This document shows, piece after piece, positions 45,372 through 53,723 of a stretch of DNA of 64,000 nt. This DNA is from Anaerolineae bacterium. Lineage in GTDB: Bacteria; Chloroflexota; Anaerolineae; Aggregatilineales; Phototrophicaceae. The position numbers and the translations under genes were made by a program. Position 1 is the stretch's first letter. Every line of letters starts with the position of its first letter. The notes beneath the pieces are model-generated. The model was not told the origin of the DNA and ran no database searches. It saw only the letters and a list, made by a program, of their open reading frames with translations. The DNA lies in NCBI GenBank assembly GCA_013360465.1, contig JABWBO010000010.1:45792-109791 (forward strand). The letters run 5' to 3'.

Positions 45372-47216
45372 TCATAACACCGCTTCGCGCAGGCTGCGAC
45401 GCTGGTACAGGCTGCCATCGCTGAACCCGCGCTTACGATAGTACTCGCGCGTGCCGACGGCGGAGATCACCGCCAGAGCGTCATAGCCTGCCGCCCGGCT
45501 GATCTCGACCGCTCGCTCGATCAGCCGCGTGCCCAGTCCGCTGTGCTGCGCGCGACCGACGCCGGTTTCGCCGATCTCCACCGCCTGCCCGTAGACGTGG
45601 ACTTCACGGATCACCGCCGCGCCGCGCAGTTCTTCGCTGATCGGTGCGACAGCAGGAGCCGGCAGCGACAGCCGCAGGAAACCGGCGATCTCGCGCTGGT
45701 CGGTGATCATTTGCAGGAAGATCTCTTCGCCGGTGCTGACGCTGTAGCGCACTTCATCGAGATGGAGATCTTCGAGGACGACCTGCTGCTGGCGGATCTC
45801 GCGCGCTCGAATGTCCCGACTGCGCTCGCCCTGACGCGCCAGCGCCTCCTCGGCGATCTGCCGGAAGTTGGTCAGCTTGTTGCCCGCCACGATGTCGGTG
45901 CTGGGGATGTCGCGCACGATACGGGTTAAGCGGCAGTACTCCGGCGTCAGGCGCAGACAGCCGATCAGTGTCTCCAGCAGCTCGTCGTGGCTGTAGGGCT
46001 GCCAGTTCCCCCGGCGGTACTCGCCCATCAGCTCGGCGCTTTCGATCAGCGAGCAGGGGTACAGCTTCAGCTCGTCCGGGCGGAAATCCGGGTCCTCGAA
46101 CAGCCGGGCATAATCCTCGATGTCCTGCTGCGGCGATGAACCGTAGAGGTTGGGCATCCAGTGGGCATGGATTTTGAAACCGGCGGCGCGCAGCAGATGC
46201 ACCGCCCGACGGGTCGCCGCGACCGTATGCCCCCGGCGGTTCAGGCGCAGCACTTCGTCGTTCAGGCTTTGAATGCCGATCTGCACCTTGGTGCAGCCCA
46301 ACCGGCGGATGCGCAGCACTTCTTCCTCGCTGATGTGATCAGGGCGGGTTTCGATGACCAGCCCGACACAGCGCACTGGACTGCCTTCGTTGATGCGGTG
46401 CGCCGCTTCCAGTTCCGCCCAGGTCGCATATTCGTCGATGGGCGACCTGGCGAACTGCCCCATGCGCAGCGCGTCGCTGAGTTCGCGCGAGCGGCGCATC
46501 TCGTCTTTGTAGATCGCCTGCACGACCTGGTTGTAGGTCTGCTGAAGCGCGTCGCCATGCAGCGTCACGGCGGTGGTGTTGCGTTCGGGGTGAAGCTGCG
46601 ATCCTTCCAGCAGAAGGCGCTCGACCTCTGTGCTGTGATCGATACCCGCGCCGAAGTCGTGCAAAGCGTCAAAGGCGCGTCTGACGAACCAGACCTGATA
46701 AGTCTCCGGGTAGAACGACCAGGTCCCGCCCAGGATGATCAGCTCGACTTTGTCGGTCGGGTGTCCGGTCTGGTAGTAGGCGTGCAAACGCGACATGGTT
46801 TGCAGATAGGGGTCGAAGCTGTTCTGTTCCGCCCGCTGTGCGCCTGGCTCGTCGCTGAGGTAGCTCTTGGGCATACGGATGTCGTTAGGGCAGAAGATGC
46901 ATTCGCCGGGGCAGGGAAAGGGTTTGGTCAGGATGGTGACTGGCGTCACGCCGGAGCTGGTGCGCACCGGCTTGAGGCGCAGTCGCTCGATCAGACCGGG
47001 ATCGAACGCCGGCAGGTCGAAATTACCGGCGAACTGCCGGTAAGCGCGAATCAGCTCGTCGCGCGTGTAGAGCTTCGCCCCAGTCCGCCGCGCGTGGGCG
47101 CGCACCACCTGGTTGACTTCAGCGCCCCTGATGCGCTCGTCGGCGATCACCTGCCGCAGGATCGCCAGCAGATGGTCGCGGTGCGCGTCAAGATCAAGTG
47201 CAGTTTTATGACTCAT
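45372..47216 (-). CDS. elp3: Elp3-family tRNA uridine-34 acetyltransferase (radical SAM)
   Basis: A 614-residue Elp3 homologue that in other organisms builds the carboxymethyl group of cm5U at the wobble position of tRNA, using acetyl-CoA and SAM. The [4Fe-4S] site is Cys102, Cys106 and Cys109 (FPCPGECIFCP). The radical SAM domain shows LILGGTWSFYP and KVQIGIQSLND. A C-terminal GNAT/KAT domain has QHSGLGTRLIERA and ISAVGTREYYRKRGF. Bacterial Elp3 is known from Dehalococcoides (used for structural work). It is divergent from the methyltransferase at 47267 with a 50-base gap. Confidence 0.94.
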   Translation of the reverse strand: MSHKTALDLDAHRDHLLAILRQVIADERIRGAEVNQVVRAHARRTGAKLYTRDELIRAYRQFAGNFDLPAFDPGLIERLRLKPVRTSSGVTPVTILTKPFPCPGECIFCPNDIRMPKSYLSDEPGAQRAEQNSFDPYLQTMSRLHAYYQTGHPTDKVELIILGGTWSFYPETYQVWFVRRAFDALHDFGAGIDHSTEVERLLLEGSQLHPERNTTAVTLHGDALQQTYNQVVQAIYKDEMRRSRELSDALRMGQFARSPIDEYATWAELEAAHRINEGSPVRCVGLVIETRPDHISEEEVLRIRRLGCTKVQIGIQSLNDEVLRLNRRGHTVAATRRAVHLLRAAGFKIHAHWMPNLYGSSPQQDIEDYARLFEDPDFRPDELKLYPCSLIESAELMGEYRRGNWQPYSHDELLETLIGCLRLTPEYCRLTRIVRDIPSTDIVAGNKLTNFRQIAEEALARQGERSRDIRAREIRQQQVVLEDLHLDEVRYSVSTGEEIFLQMITDQREIAGFLRLSLPAPAVAPISEELRGAAVIREVHVYGQAVEIGETGVGRAQHSGLGTRLIERAVEISRAAGYDALAVISAVGTREYYRKRGFSDGSLYQRRSLREAVL

Positions 47217-47266
47217 GCGTGTTCACAGCCTGTTGATTCCAGCGCTCATTCTATATCCTATGCGGC

Positions 47267-47992
47267 ATGGATGAAACGACGATTCGCCGTCTTAACGAAC
47301 TCAACCGGCGCTTTTATGAGCGCTACGCCGACTCATTCGACGCAACCCGTGCGAGCGCCTGGGCGGGCTGGATACGGCTGATTCCGCATCTGCAGGCGGG
47401 GATGCGGGTGCTGGACGTGGGCTGCGGTAATGGACGCTTCGCCCTGTTCCTGGCAGAAACGCTGGGGCGCGGCGCTTTTTCCTATCACGGCTTCGACAGC
47501 AGCCCCGCGCTGCTGGGACGAGCGGAGCGCGCGCTTCGCGACGTGCCCGGCGTGACGCTGGAAGTGCGCGATCTCCTGACCGACCCGCTGCCGGCGGCGT
47601 CGTTTGACGGCGTGGTGCTTTTCGGCGTGCTGCATCATATCGCCGGCGCGGAGCGGCGGATGACGCTGCTTCGGTCGCTGGCGGAGCACGTCGCGCCGGG
47701 GGGCATTCTGGTGTTCGCCGCCTGGCGCTTCTACGAGTATGACCGGTTTCGCGAACGCATCATCCCCTGGGTCCACGTACCTGGGTGGGAAGAAGCCGCG
47801 GTCGAAGCCGGCGATCATCTGCTCGACTGGCAGCGCGACCTCAGCACGCCGCGCTACTGCCATTATGTTGATGATGCCGAACACGAGCATCTGATCGTTT
47901 CGACCCGTCTTGATGTGGTGGAGGATTTCCGCGCCGATGGCTTTGACGGCGCGGCGAATCGTTATTCGGTCCTGCTGCGTAAACAGACCTAA
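47267..47992 (+). CDS. Trm9/ALKBH8-like SAM-dependent tRNA methyltransferase
   Basis: A 241-residue class I methyltransferase. Motif I is VLDVGCGNGRFALF. The start (LNRRFYERYADSFDATRASAW) and the block FGVLHHIAGAERRMTLLRSL, with HH and ERR, match the signature of Trm9/ALKBH8 enzymes (HHFATxERR), which methylate cm5U34 to mcm5U. Directly next to an Elp3 gene, it is the logical next step of this pathway. Family membership is from motifs seen, and the tRNA role is inferred from it; the small activator Trm112 is not visible here. The family could also include unrelated methyltransferases. Confidence 0.75.
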   Translation: MDETTIRRLNELNRRFYERYADSFDATRASAWAGWIRLIPHLQAGMRVLDVGCGNGRFALFLAETLGRGAFSYHGFDSSPALLGRAERALRDVPGVTLEVRDLLTDPLPAASFDGVVLFGVLHHIAGAERRMTLLRSLAEHVAPGGILVFAAWRFYEYDRFRERIIPWVHVPGWEEAAVEAGDHLLDWQRDLSTPRYCHYVDDAEHEHLIVSTRLDVVEDFRADGFDGAANRYSVLLRKQT

Positions 47993-48080
47993 TCACATAA
48001 TGATGATTCTGTCGTAACAGACGCTTCATATTTGTGTCTACAATGCAGGATAGAAGTTCGCTACAAGAGAGACGATATCA

Positions 48081-48410
48081 ATGACATACGTCATGATCAC
48101 GAACCGTTTTGACGGGAATATCATCGCCCAGGGCATCCAGGGGCAGGATGTTCACGAAATCGAATCGGGTTGGTATTTTCCTCCGGAAGCGGTCGATACA
48201 ACCCACCTGATAGTCACCGGGCGGACCTACACCTGTCCTTACAAAGGGGTATGCTATTGGGTGGACATGGAGACGCCAGATATGCATGTCCAGAATGTCG
48301 CCTGGGTCTACAATCAGCCCAAGCGCGGCTATGAGAAGATTAAAGACTATATCGGCTTCAGCAGTCGGGGATCGGCGGGTACAACGGTGCTTGTCGAAGA
48401 AAGGGCATAG
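48081..48410 (+). CDS. DUF427-family protein
   Basis: A 109-residue protein of the DUF427 type: ESGWYFPPEAVDTTHL, then TYTCPYKGVCYWVDM, then VAWVYNQPKRGYEKIKDYIGF. The family is small, soluble and of unknown function. AAGAGAGA lies before the ATG. The next gene starts at the base after this stop, so it is co-transcribed with trmB. Confidence 0.88.
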   Translation: MTYVMITNRFDGNIIAQGIQGQDVHEIESGWYFPPEAVDTTHLIVTGRTYTCPYKGVCYWVDMETPDMHVQNVAWVYNQPKRGYEKIKDYIGFSSRGSAGTTVLVEERA

Positions 48411-49412
48411 GTGGCAAACTCTGTACAGCACCTCAGCATCCACAATCTGCCCTGGCCCGTTGACTGGGCGGGTGTCTTCGGCGCTGCCCGCCCGCTGATC
48501 GTCGAGATCGGTTTTGGGCGCGGCGCGTATCTGCGCCATCTGTCGCAGAAATACCCCGACTCTGGCATCATCGGCTTGGAGATTTCCAATCGCTGCCTGC
48601 AAGCTGCCGAGCGGATGATGGCGCGCGAAGGGCTGTACAATGTCCGCGTAATTCATGCCACCGCCGAGACGGCGCTGGCGCATCTGTTCGAACCGGGGAC
48701 GGTCAGCCAGATACACATCAATTTTCCCGATCCCTGGTTCAAGACCGACCACCATCACCGCCGATTGATGCGGGCTGCCAACGTGGCACTGCTGATCAGC
48801 CGACTGCGTTCCGGCGGCGCGCTCTTCCTGGCGACCGACATCCAGGAGTACGCCGAACTGACGGACACGCTTCTGTCACAGGCGGAAGGCGTCGAGAATC
48901 TTCTGTCGCAGCCCTGGACCCACGATATGCCGGGTCGCACCCCCACCAAGTATGAAACGACAGCCCGCAGGGAGGGGCGAATGTGCTATTATTTCGCCTA
49001 CCGGCGCACCGACGCCCCGGTCGCGCATATCCCTGTCAACAAGGAGCTGGAGATGCCTCATGCCGTGCTGCATGTGCCGCTGTCTCTGCCGGAGATCGCC
49101 GCACGGTTTGACCCGATCAAGACTGCGCGCGAGGATGTTCACCTGCACCTGATGGAAGCCTTCCTCGGCGAAGCGTCCATCCTGGTCGAGGCGCATATCG
49201 GCGAGCCGACGATCCGCCAGCATGTGATGATCGGCATTTATCGCTACGCCGGCGGCGCAGAGGTGGATACTTACACCATTCAGCTCAGCACCATCGGACA
49301 GCCGCGCGCCACGCTGGGGGCACATCTCGCCGTCTGCCTGCTGCGTGACTGGCTGCTGACGCTGCACCCGGAGGTCCGGCTGCTGCACCAGAAAGTGCAG
49401 GAACAGCCGTGA
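48411..49412 (+). CDS. trmB: tRNA (guanine-N7)-methyltransferase TrmB with C-terminal extension
   Basis: Makes m7G46 in tRNA. Motifs are visible: VEIGFGRGAYL for SAM, INFPDPWFKTDHHHRRLM, ATDIQEYAEL and TPTKYETTARREG. The 333-residue length exceeds the usual 210-240; the last about 115 residues (from PVNKELEMPH) form an added beta-rich domain with no recognised motif, beginning with VLHVPLSLPEIAARFD. The GTG start directly follows the previous stop with AAAGGG upstream. It joins Elp3 and the Trm9-like enzyme in a tRNA-modification region. Confidence 0.92.
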   Translation: MANSVQHLSIHNLPWPVDWAGVFGAARPLIVEIGFGRGAYLRHLSQKYPDSGIIGLEISNRCLQAAERMMAREGLYNVRVIHATAETALAHLFEPGTVSQIHINFPDPWFKTDHHHRRLMRAANVALLISRLRSGGALFLATDIQEYAELTDTLLSQAEGVENLLSQPWTHDMPGRTPTKYETTARREGRMCYYFAYRRTDAPVAHIPVNKELEMPHAVLHVPLSLPEIAARFDPIKTAREDVHLHLMEAFLGEASILVEAHIGEPTIRQHVMIGIYRYAGGAEVDTYTIQLSTIGQPRATLGAHLAVCLLRDWLLTLHPEVRLLHQKVQEQP

Positions 49413-50557
49413 ACATCGATGAACGCTACACACTCGACAGCCTGCGCCAGATGGTGCGCACGGCGTCGGTCAATCCTACGCTGGCGGAAGGCGGGATGGG
49501 CGAACAGGCGCTGGCGGAATGGCTCGCCGCCGCATGTGAACGGCTGGGCTTCCTCGTCGAAGTGCAGGACGCCGCGCCCGGCAGACCGAATGTGATCGCC
49601 CGGCATCCAGGCACGGGCGGCGGGCGCAGCCTGCTGCTGACCGGGCATACCGATACTGTCGGCACGCTCGACATGACCATCGATCCGTTTGGCGCGGAAG
49701 TGCGCGAGGGGCGGCTCTACGGGCGCGGCAGCCAGGATATGAAGGGCGGCTTGGCGGCGATCCTCGGCGCGGCGCGCGCGCTGGTCGAGCGTTCTCATGC
49801 CGGAGACCTGATCCTCGCCTTCGTGGTCGATGAAGAATATGCCAGCATCGGCGCGTCGGCGCTGGTCGAACGGGTGCGCGCCGACGCCGCCATCCTCACC
49901 GAGCCGACCGATGAGCGCCTGTGCATCGCCCACAAGGGATTCGCCTGGCTGACCCTGCGCACCGAAGGCAGAGCGGCGCACGGCAGCCTGTACAACACCG
50001 GCATCGACGCTATCGCCCACATGGGGAGGCTGGTCGGTTTTATCGAGCGGCTGGAACGGGACATCTTCCCCCAGCAGCTTCACCCTTTGCTGGGGCGCGC
50101 TTCGGTACATGCCAGCTCGATCAGCGGCGGTCTGGGTCTGAGTACCTACCCCGACGCCTGCACCCTACAGGTGGAACACCGCTTGCTGCCCGACGATTCT
50201 CCAGATGCGCTCCTTGCGCTGTGGCAGGCGGAGATCGACCGCTATCATGCTGCCGATCCCGCCTTCGAGGCGAGTATCGCGCTCGACCTGACCCGCCCCG
50301 GATACGACATCGCGCCCGACGCGCCGATTGTCGAGGCGATGGGCGAGGCGATCCGTTCCGTGACCGCTGAAGCGCCGGAATTCTGGGGTATGCCAGCCTG
50401 GCTGGATTCAGCGATCATCGGTCGCGCCGGCACGCCAACCGCGATCTACGGTCCGCGCGGAGCAGGGATGCACGGAGCGGAGGAGTATGTCGAGGTCGAA
50501 AGCGTGATCCGCTGCGCGCAGGTGATCGCCTCTGCTGCCGCCAAGTGGCTGGCATAG
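49409..50557 (+). CDS. M20-family peptidase (ArgE/DapE-like)
   Basis: A 382-residue zinc amidohydrolase. Ligand motifs are LLTGHTDTVG (His), GRGSQDMKGG (Asp), DEEYASIG (Glu pair), LTEPTDERL and a C-terminal GAGMHGAEEY (His). It resembles acetylornithine deacetylase, succinyl-diaminopimelate desuccinylase and carboxypeptidases; the substrate cannot be chosen. The GTG start overlaps the trmB stop by 4 bases (GTGA). It has no signal peptide. Confidence 0.9.
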   Translation: MNIDERYTLDSLRQMVRTASVNPTLAEGGMGEQALAEWLAAACERLGFLVEVQDAAPGRPNVIARHPGTGGGRSLLLTGHTDTVGTLDMTIDPFGAEVREGRLYGRGSQDMKGGLAAILGAARALVERSHAGDLILAFVVDEEYASIGASALVERVRADAAILTEPTDERLCIAHKGFAWLTLRTEGRAAHGSLYNTGIDAIAHMGRLVGFIERLERDIFPQQLHPLLGRASVHASSISGGLGLSTYPDACTLQVEHRLLPDDSPDALLALWQAEIDRYHAADPAFEASIALDLTRPGYDIAPDAPIVEAMGEAIRSVTAEAPEFWGMPAWLDSAIIGRAGTPTAIYGPRGAGMHGAEEYVEVESVIRCAQVIASAAAKWLA

Positions 50558-50574
50558 CGCCTGCGGCGACGGGT

Positions 50575-50596
50575 TCTCATCTTTTTCTCATCTTTT
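50575..50596 (+). repeat. Tandem 11-base repeat in front of the sigma factor gene
   Basis: TCTCATCTTTT occurs twice in direct succession (50575-50585 and 50586-50596). It lies immediately upstream of the ECF-like promoter and could bind a regulator or, as an UP-like T-rich element, strengthen the promoter. Confidence 0.55.
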
Positions 50597-50601
50597 CGAT
50601 A

Positions 50602-50623
50602 AACTTCGCCGCTGTGACCCCGT
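50602..50623 (+). promoter_or_regulatory. ECF-type promoter, probably autoregulated
   Basis: AAC at 50602-50604, exactly 16 bases, then CGT at 50621-50623. This spacing and these elements match the general ECF sigma promoter pattern (AAC-N16/17-CGT). It lies 30 bases upstream of the sigma factor start, which fits the common self-regulation of ECF factors. It is short and could be coincidence. Confidence 0.45.
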
Positions 50624-50652
50624 AATAGGCTGTAGAAGGGGGAGAATGCGGG

Positions 50653-51210
50653 ATGCAGACGGATGAGGCACTGGCGGCTGCCTTGCAGCGCGGCGACACC
50701 GAGGCGCTGGACCTGCTGGTTTCGCGGCACTACGACGCGCTGACCGGCTACTGCTTCCGGCTGCTGCACGGCGACCGGGCGCTGGCGCAGGACATGGCGC
50801 AGGAGACCTTCCTGCGCGTGCTGCGCAGTATCGAGCAGTATCGCCCGCCGCGCCCGTTCAAACCCTGGTTGTACGCCATCGCCACTCACCTGGCGCGCGA
50901 TCACTACAGTCGGGCGGATACACGCCGAACGGCGTCCATGCCGGATGTCGATGAGACGCACCCGATCTTCATCGATGCAGACCTCAACGACGACCGGCTG
51001 ATGGCACAGGATGAAGCGCGCGAAGTGATCGACGCGCTGGCGGCGCTGCCCGACGCGCAGCGCGAAGTGCTGATCCTCTACTTCTATCAAGACCTGCCGC
51101 TCATGACCATTGCCGAGACGCTCGACATCCCGTTGGGGACGGTGAAATCACGGCTGTATCACGGCGTTGCGCGCCTGCGGGAAAGGATGCTGTCCGATGA
51201 ACGCCGCTGA
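50653..51210 (+). CDS. ECF-type RNA polymerase sigma factor
   Basis: A 185-residue sigma-70 family factor with regions 2 and 4 only. Region 2 includes DMAQETFLRVLRSI and FKPWLYAIATHLARD; region 4 includes LPDAQREVLILYFYQDL and AETLDIPLGTVKSRLYHG. GGGGGAG lies 9 bases before the ATG. The next gene overlaps by 14 bases. No classic zinc-binding anti-sigma gene follows; instead there are membrane proteins and an ABC ATPase, which the sigma factor probably controls. Confidence 0.92.
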   Translation: MQTDEALAAALQRGDTEALDLLVSRHYDALTGYCFRLLHGDRALAQDMAQETFLRVLRSIEQYRPPRPFKPWLYAIATHLARDHYSRADTRRTASMPDVDETHPIFIDADLNDDRLMAQDEAREVIDALAALPDAQREVLILYFYQDLPLMTIAETLDIPLGTVKSRLYHGVARLRERMLSDERR

Positions 51211-52081
51211 CTTGAACGGTCACTTGCCGCCGGAAGCCGAGTCGCCGCACGATCCCGCTGTGCTGGAAGAGGCGCGCCTGTTTTTGCAACGCTGGGAAGC
51301 GCCCGCGCCCGATCCCGCCGCTCGTTCGCGCCTGATGGCGGCGCTGACGCTGGAAATGGCGACGCAGCGCGCTGCCATGCGCCAGGGCGCGATAGATCAA
51401 GCCGAACGTGTGATGCCGCGCCCGGTCGACACGCGGCGCACCCTAGGCGGAGCCTGGCTGCTGCTCTGGTCGCAGACGTGGGTCATCCACCCGCTGCTAT
51501 GGATGGCTTCGGCGCTGGTGATCAGCCTGGGGGCGCTGGTCTCGCTGACCCTGCGCACCGGCGAGCTGCTGCCGCTGACTCTGGTCGCGCCGGTCGTCGC
51601 CGCCTTCGGCGTGGCGCTGCTCTACGGTCAGGACTCCGACCCGGCGATTGAACTGATCCTGGCGACGCCGGTTTCGCCCCGCATCATCGTGCTGGCGCGC
51701 CTAGCGCTGGTCTTCGGCTTCAACCTGCTGCTGACGCTGGCGTTCAGCGCGGCGCTCTCGCTGCTGCGCAGCGACGTATCCCTGGGCAGTTTGGTGCTGG
51801 ACTGGTTCGCGCCGATGACGCTGCTTTCCGGCATCGCTTTCTTCGCCAGTGCGCTGTTTTTCGACCCGCTGGCGAGCGCCCTGTTCAGCCTGATCATCTG
51901 GGCGCTGGTGGTGGCGCGACATCTTGAGATCGCCTGGGCTGGAAACATCCTGGACCAGCTTCCTGACCTGCTGCGCCCCGAGCTTCAGCTGCCGATGATC
52001 ATCATCGGCGTGATCGTAGGGGCGCTGGCGCTGGCGCGCGTTGAATATGAAGAAAAGTGGACCGAACATGCCCAGTTCTGA
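51197..52081 (+). CDS. Membrane protein of the sigma-factor operon, possible anti-sigma/permease
   Basis: A 294-residue protein with a cytoplasmic N-terminus of about 90 residues (acidic then Arg-rich, no HCC-type zinc motif) and about six transmembrane segments from residue 100 on. The membrane part resembles an ABC-2/CcmB-like permease with a loop DPAIELILATPVSP and WFAPMTLLSGIAFFASALF. The matching loop in the next gene is EPILELMLSSPRPV, so the two are paralogues. The start overlaps the sigma gene by 14 bases. Its cytoplasmic part may hold the sigma factor, which is inference. Confidence 0.8.
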   Translation: MNAADLNGHLPPEAESPHDPAVLEEARLFLQRWEAPAPDPAARSRLMAALTLEMATQRAAMRQGAIDQAERVMPRPVDTRRTLGGAWLLLWSQTWVIHPLLWMASALVISLGALVSLTLRTGELLPLTLVAPVVAAFGVALLYGQDSDPAIELILATPVSPRIIVLARLALVFGFNLLLTLAFSAALSLLRSDVSLGSLVLDWFAPMTLLSGIAFFASALFFDPLASALFSLIIWALVVARHLEIAWAGNILDQLPDLLRPELQLPMIIIGVIVGALALARVEYEEKWTEHAQF

Positions 52082-52787
52082 ACACGGCGAAATGTCCGCG
52101 TCTCCGGCGCGCCGCTGGAGCTTCGCCTGGAAGATGAGCCTGCGCACGACGGTGCTGCTGATGGCGTTCGTCGGCGCGGCGCTGATCTTCGCGCTGATCC
52201 TCATCGATCTGGGCGACCTGACCATCGCCGAGGCGAGTCTCAACGGCATCGAGATCATCCTGCCGCTGCTCGCTGGCATGAGCGCGGCGCTGCTTTTCGC
52301 GCCGGATGACGAGCCGATCCTGGAGCTGATGCTGAGTTCGCCGCGCCCGGTGCAGTGGGTGCTGTATGAGCGGCTGTTCGTCCTGGCGGCGCTTCAACTC
52401 GGAATCGGCGTGATCGGTTCGGTGATTGTGGCGTCACAGCCGAGCGGCGAACCCTTCCTTCAGCACGTCATGCGCTGGTTCGCGCCGACGGTCGCCATGA
52501 TCGGCATCTGCCTGTGGTCATCCGTGTGGGGAAGGCGGACGAGCTATGGCGTACTGATGGCGGTGGTGCTTTGCGCCGGGATGGCGATAGCCAACGACGT
52601 GCTGCTGATCCGCTTTCCCGATCTGTGGACGATCATCTTCTACGTGCAGCCGCGTGATCTGCCGGCGGAGCGCTATCTGATGAACCGGCTGATCCTGATC
52701 CTCATCGGCGCGGCATTGACGGGGCTGGTGTTCTATCGACTTCGCGATAGCGAAAAAATGCTGGGTACAGGGGAGAAACGCGGATGA
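52068..52787 (+). CDS. Membrane protein of the sigma-factor operon, paralogue of the previous
   Basis: A 239-residue protein with about six transmembrane segments. It shares the loop EPILELMLSSPRPVQWVLYERL and the segment MRWFAPTVAMIGICLWSSVW with the preceding gene and appears to be the partner of it. The start ATG at 52068 overlaps the previous gene by 14 bases, the same overlap as before. It probably forms part of an ABC exporter with the ATPase at 53724. Confidence 0.8.
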   Translation: MPSSEHGEMSASPARRWSFAWKMSLRTTVLLMAFVGAALIFALILIDLGDLTIAEASLNGIEIILPLLAGMSAALLFAPDDEPILELMLSSPRPVQWVLYERLFVLAALQLGIGVIGSVIVASQPSGEPFLQHVMRWFAPTVAMIGICLWSSVWGRRTSYGVLMAVVLCAGMAIANDVLLIRFPDLWTIIFYVQPRDLPAERYLMNRLILILIGAALTGLVFYRLRDSEKMLGTGEKRG

Positions 52788-53644
52788 CGAAAATGCTGAC
52801 CATCGCCCGTTATGAACTGTTGATGGCGTTTCGCCGCCGCAGCCTGGTCATCCTTCTGGTACTCTTCCTGGCGTCGATCTTCGTCTTCGCCGATATCTCG
52901 CGCCTTACCAACCAGACCTCGGTGATCGTCCTTCCGGGGGAGGGGTCCACGCCCGCACGGATTGAGGACCTCAACATGCTTCCCGATGAGGCGATTCCGG
53001 TATGGATGCGCGGGGTCGATCTCAACCTGTGGTATCGAAGCGGCGGCGTGTTTACCACGCTGATCGCTGCGCTGATCCTCATGGGGATCGCCATCGTCAT
53101 GTTCACCAATGAATCCATTCCGCTCGACCGGCAGTACCGGGTGCGGGAACTGCTCGATGCCATGCCTTTGTCGCGAACGGCTTACCTCGCCGGGAAGGTC
53201 CTCGGTGTCTGGGGCGGACTTCTGGCGATCTCTGCCCTGACGGCGCTGTTTTCGGCGGTGATCCTGCGTGCTATGCTCGGACCGTACGATCTGCGCTACC
53301 TGGCGCTGCTCTGGTTGGCTTTTGAACTGCCGCTGATCCTGCTCGCAGGAGGTCTGGCGGTGCTGCTGACCAGCTGGACGCGAACGCGGCGCGGAGCCGT
53401 CCTGATGAGCCTGCTGGTGCTGCCCATCGTCATCCTGCTGGTGGCGCTCGGCATCATGTCGCTCTCCGGGATTGGGGTTCTCATCCACCCGGCATACGCC
53501 TTTCACATCCTGCTCAGTCCGGATGAGTCTTCAGTCGAGGTGGTGATCGGGCGCATTCGCCACGCGCTCCCCATGCTGCTTGGCTCGCTGATCGCCAGTT
53601 GGTGTCTCGCTTACGGCTGGCAGCGCCTTCGTGAGGGGCGATGA
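52784..53644 (+). CDS. ABC-2 type permease-like membrane protein
   Basis: A 286-residue membrane protein with about six transmembrane segments and a long outside loop (about 40-90) after the first. RYELLMAFRRRSLVILLVLFL is a typical ABC-2 N-terminus; the loop RQYRVRELLDAMPLSRTAYL is typical of the transporter family that moves its substrate out. The ATGA overlap with the upstream gene shows co-translation. Confidence 0.85.
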   Translation: MTKMLTIARYELLMAFRRRSLVILLVLFLASIFVFADISRLTNQTSVIVLPGEGSTPARIEDLNMLPDEAIPVWMRGVDLNLWYRSGGVFTTLIAALILMGIAIVMFTNESIPLDRQYRVRELLDAMPLSRTAYLAGKVLGVWGGLLAISALTALFSAVILRAMLGPYDLRYLALLWLAFELPLILLAGGLAVLLTSWTRTRRGAVLMSLLVLPIVILLVALGIMSLSGIGVLIHPAYAFHILLSPDESSVEVVIGRIRHALPMLLGSLIASWCLAYGWQRLREGR

Positions 53645-53723
53645 AGGGGCAGGATGGGGCGGCTGCCGGATCATCCGGCAATCCAATCGTTCGCATGTTT
53701 TGTAAAACCAAGGACTGAACGAC

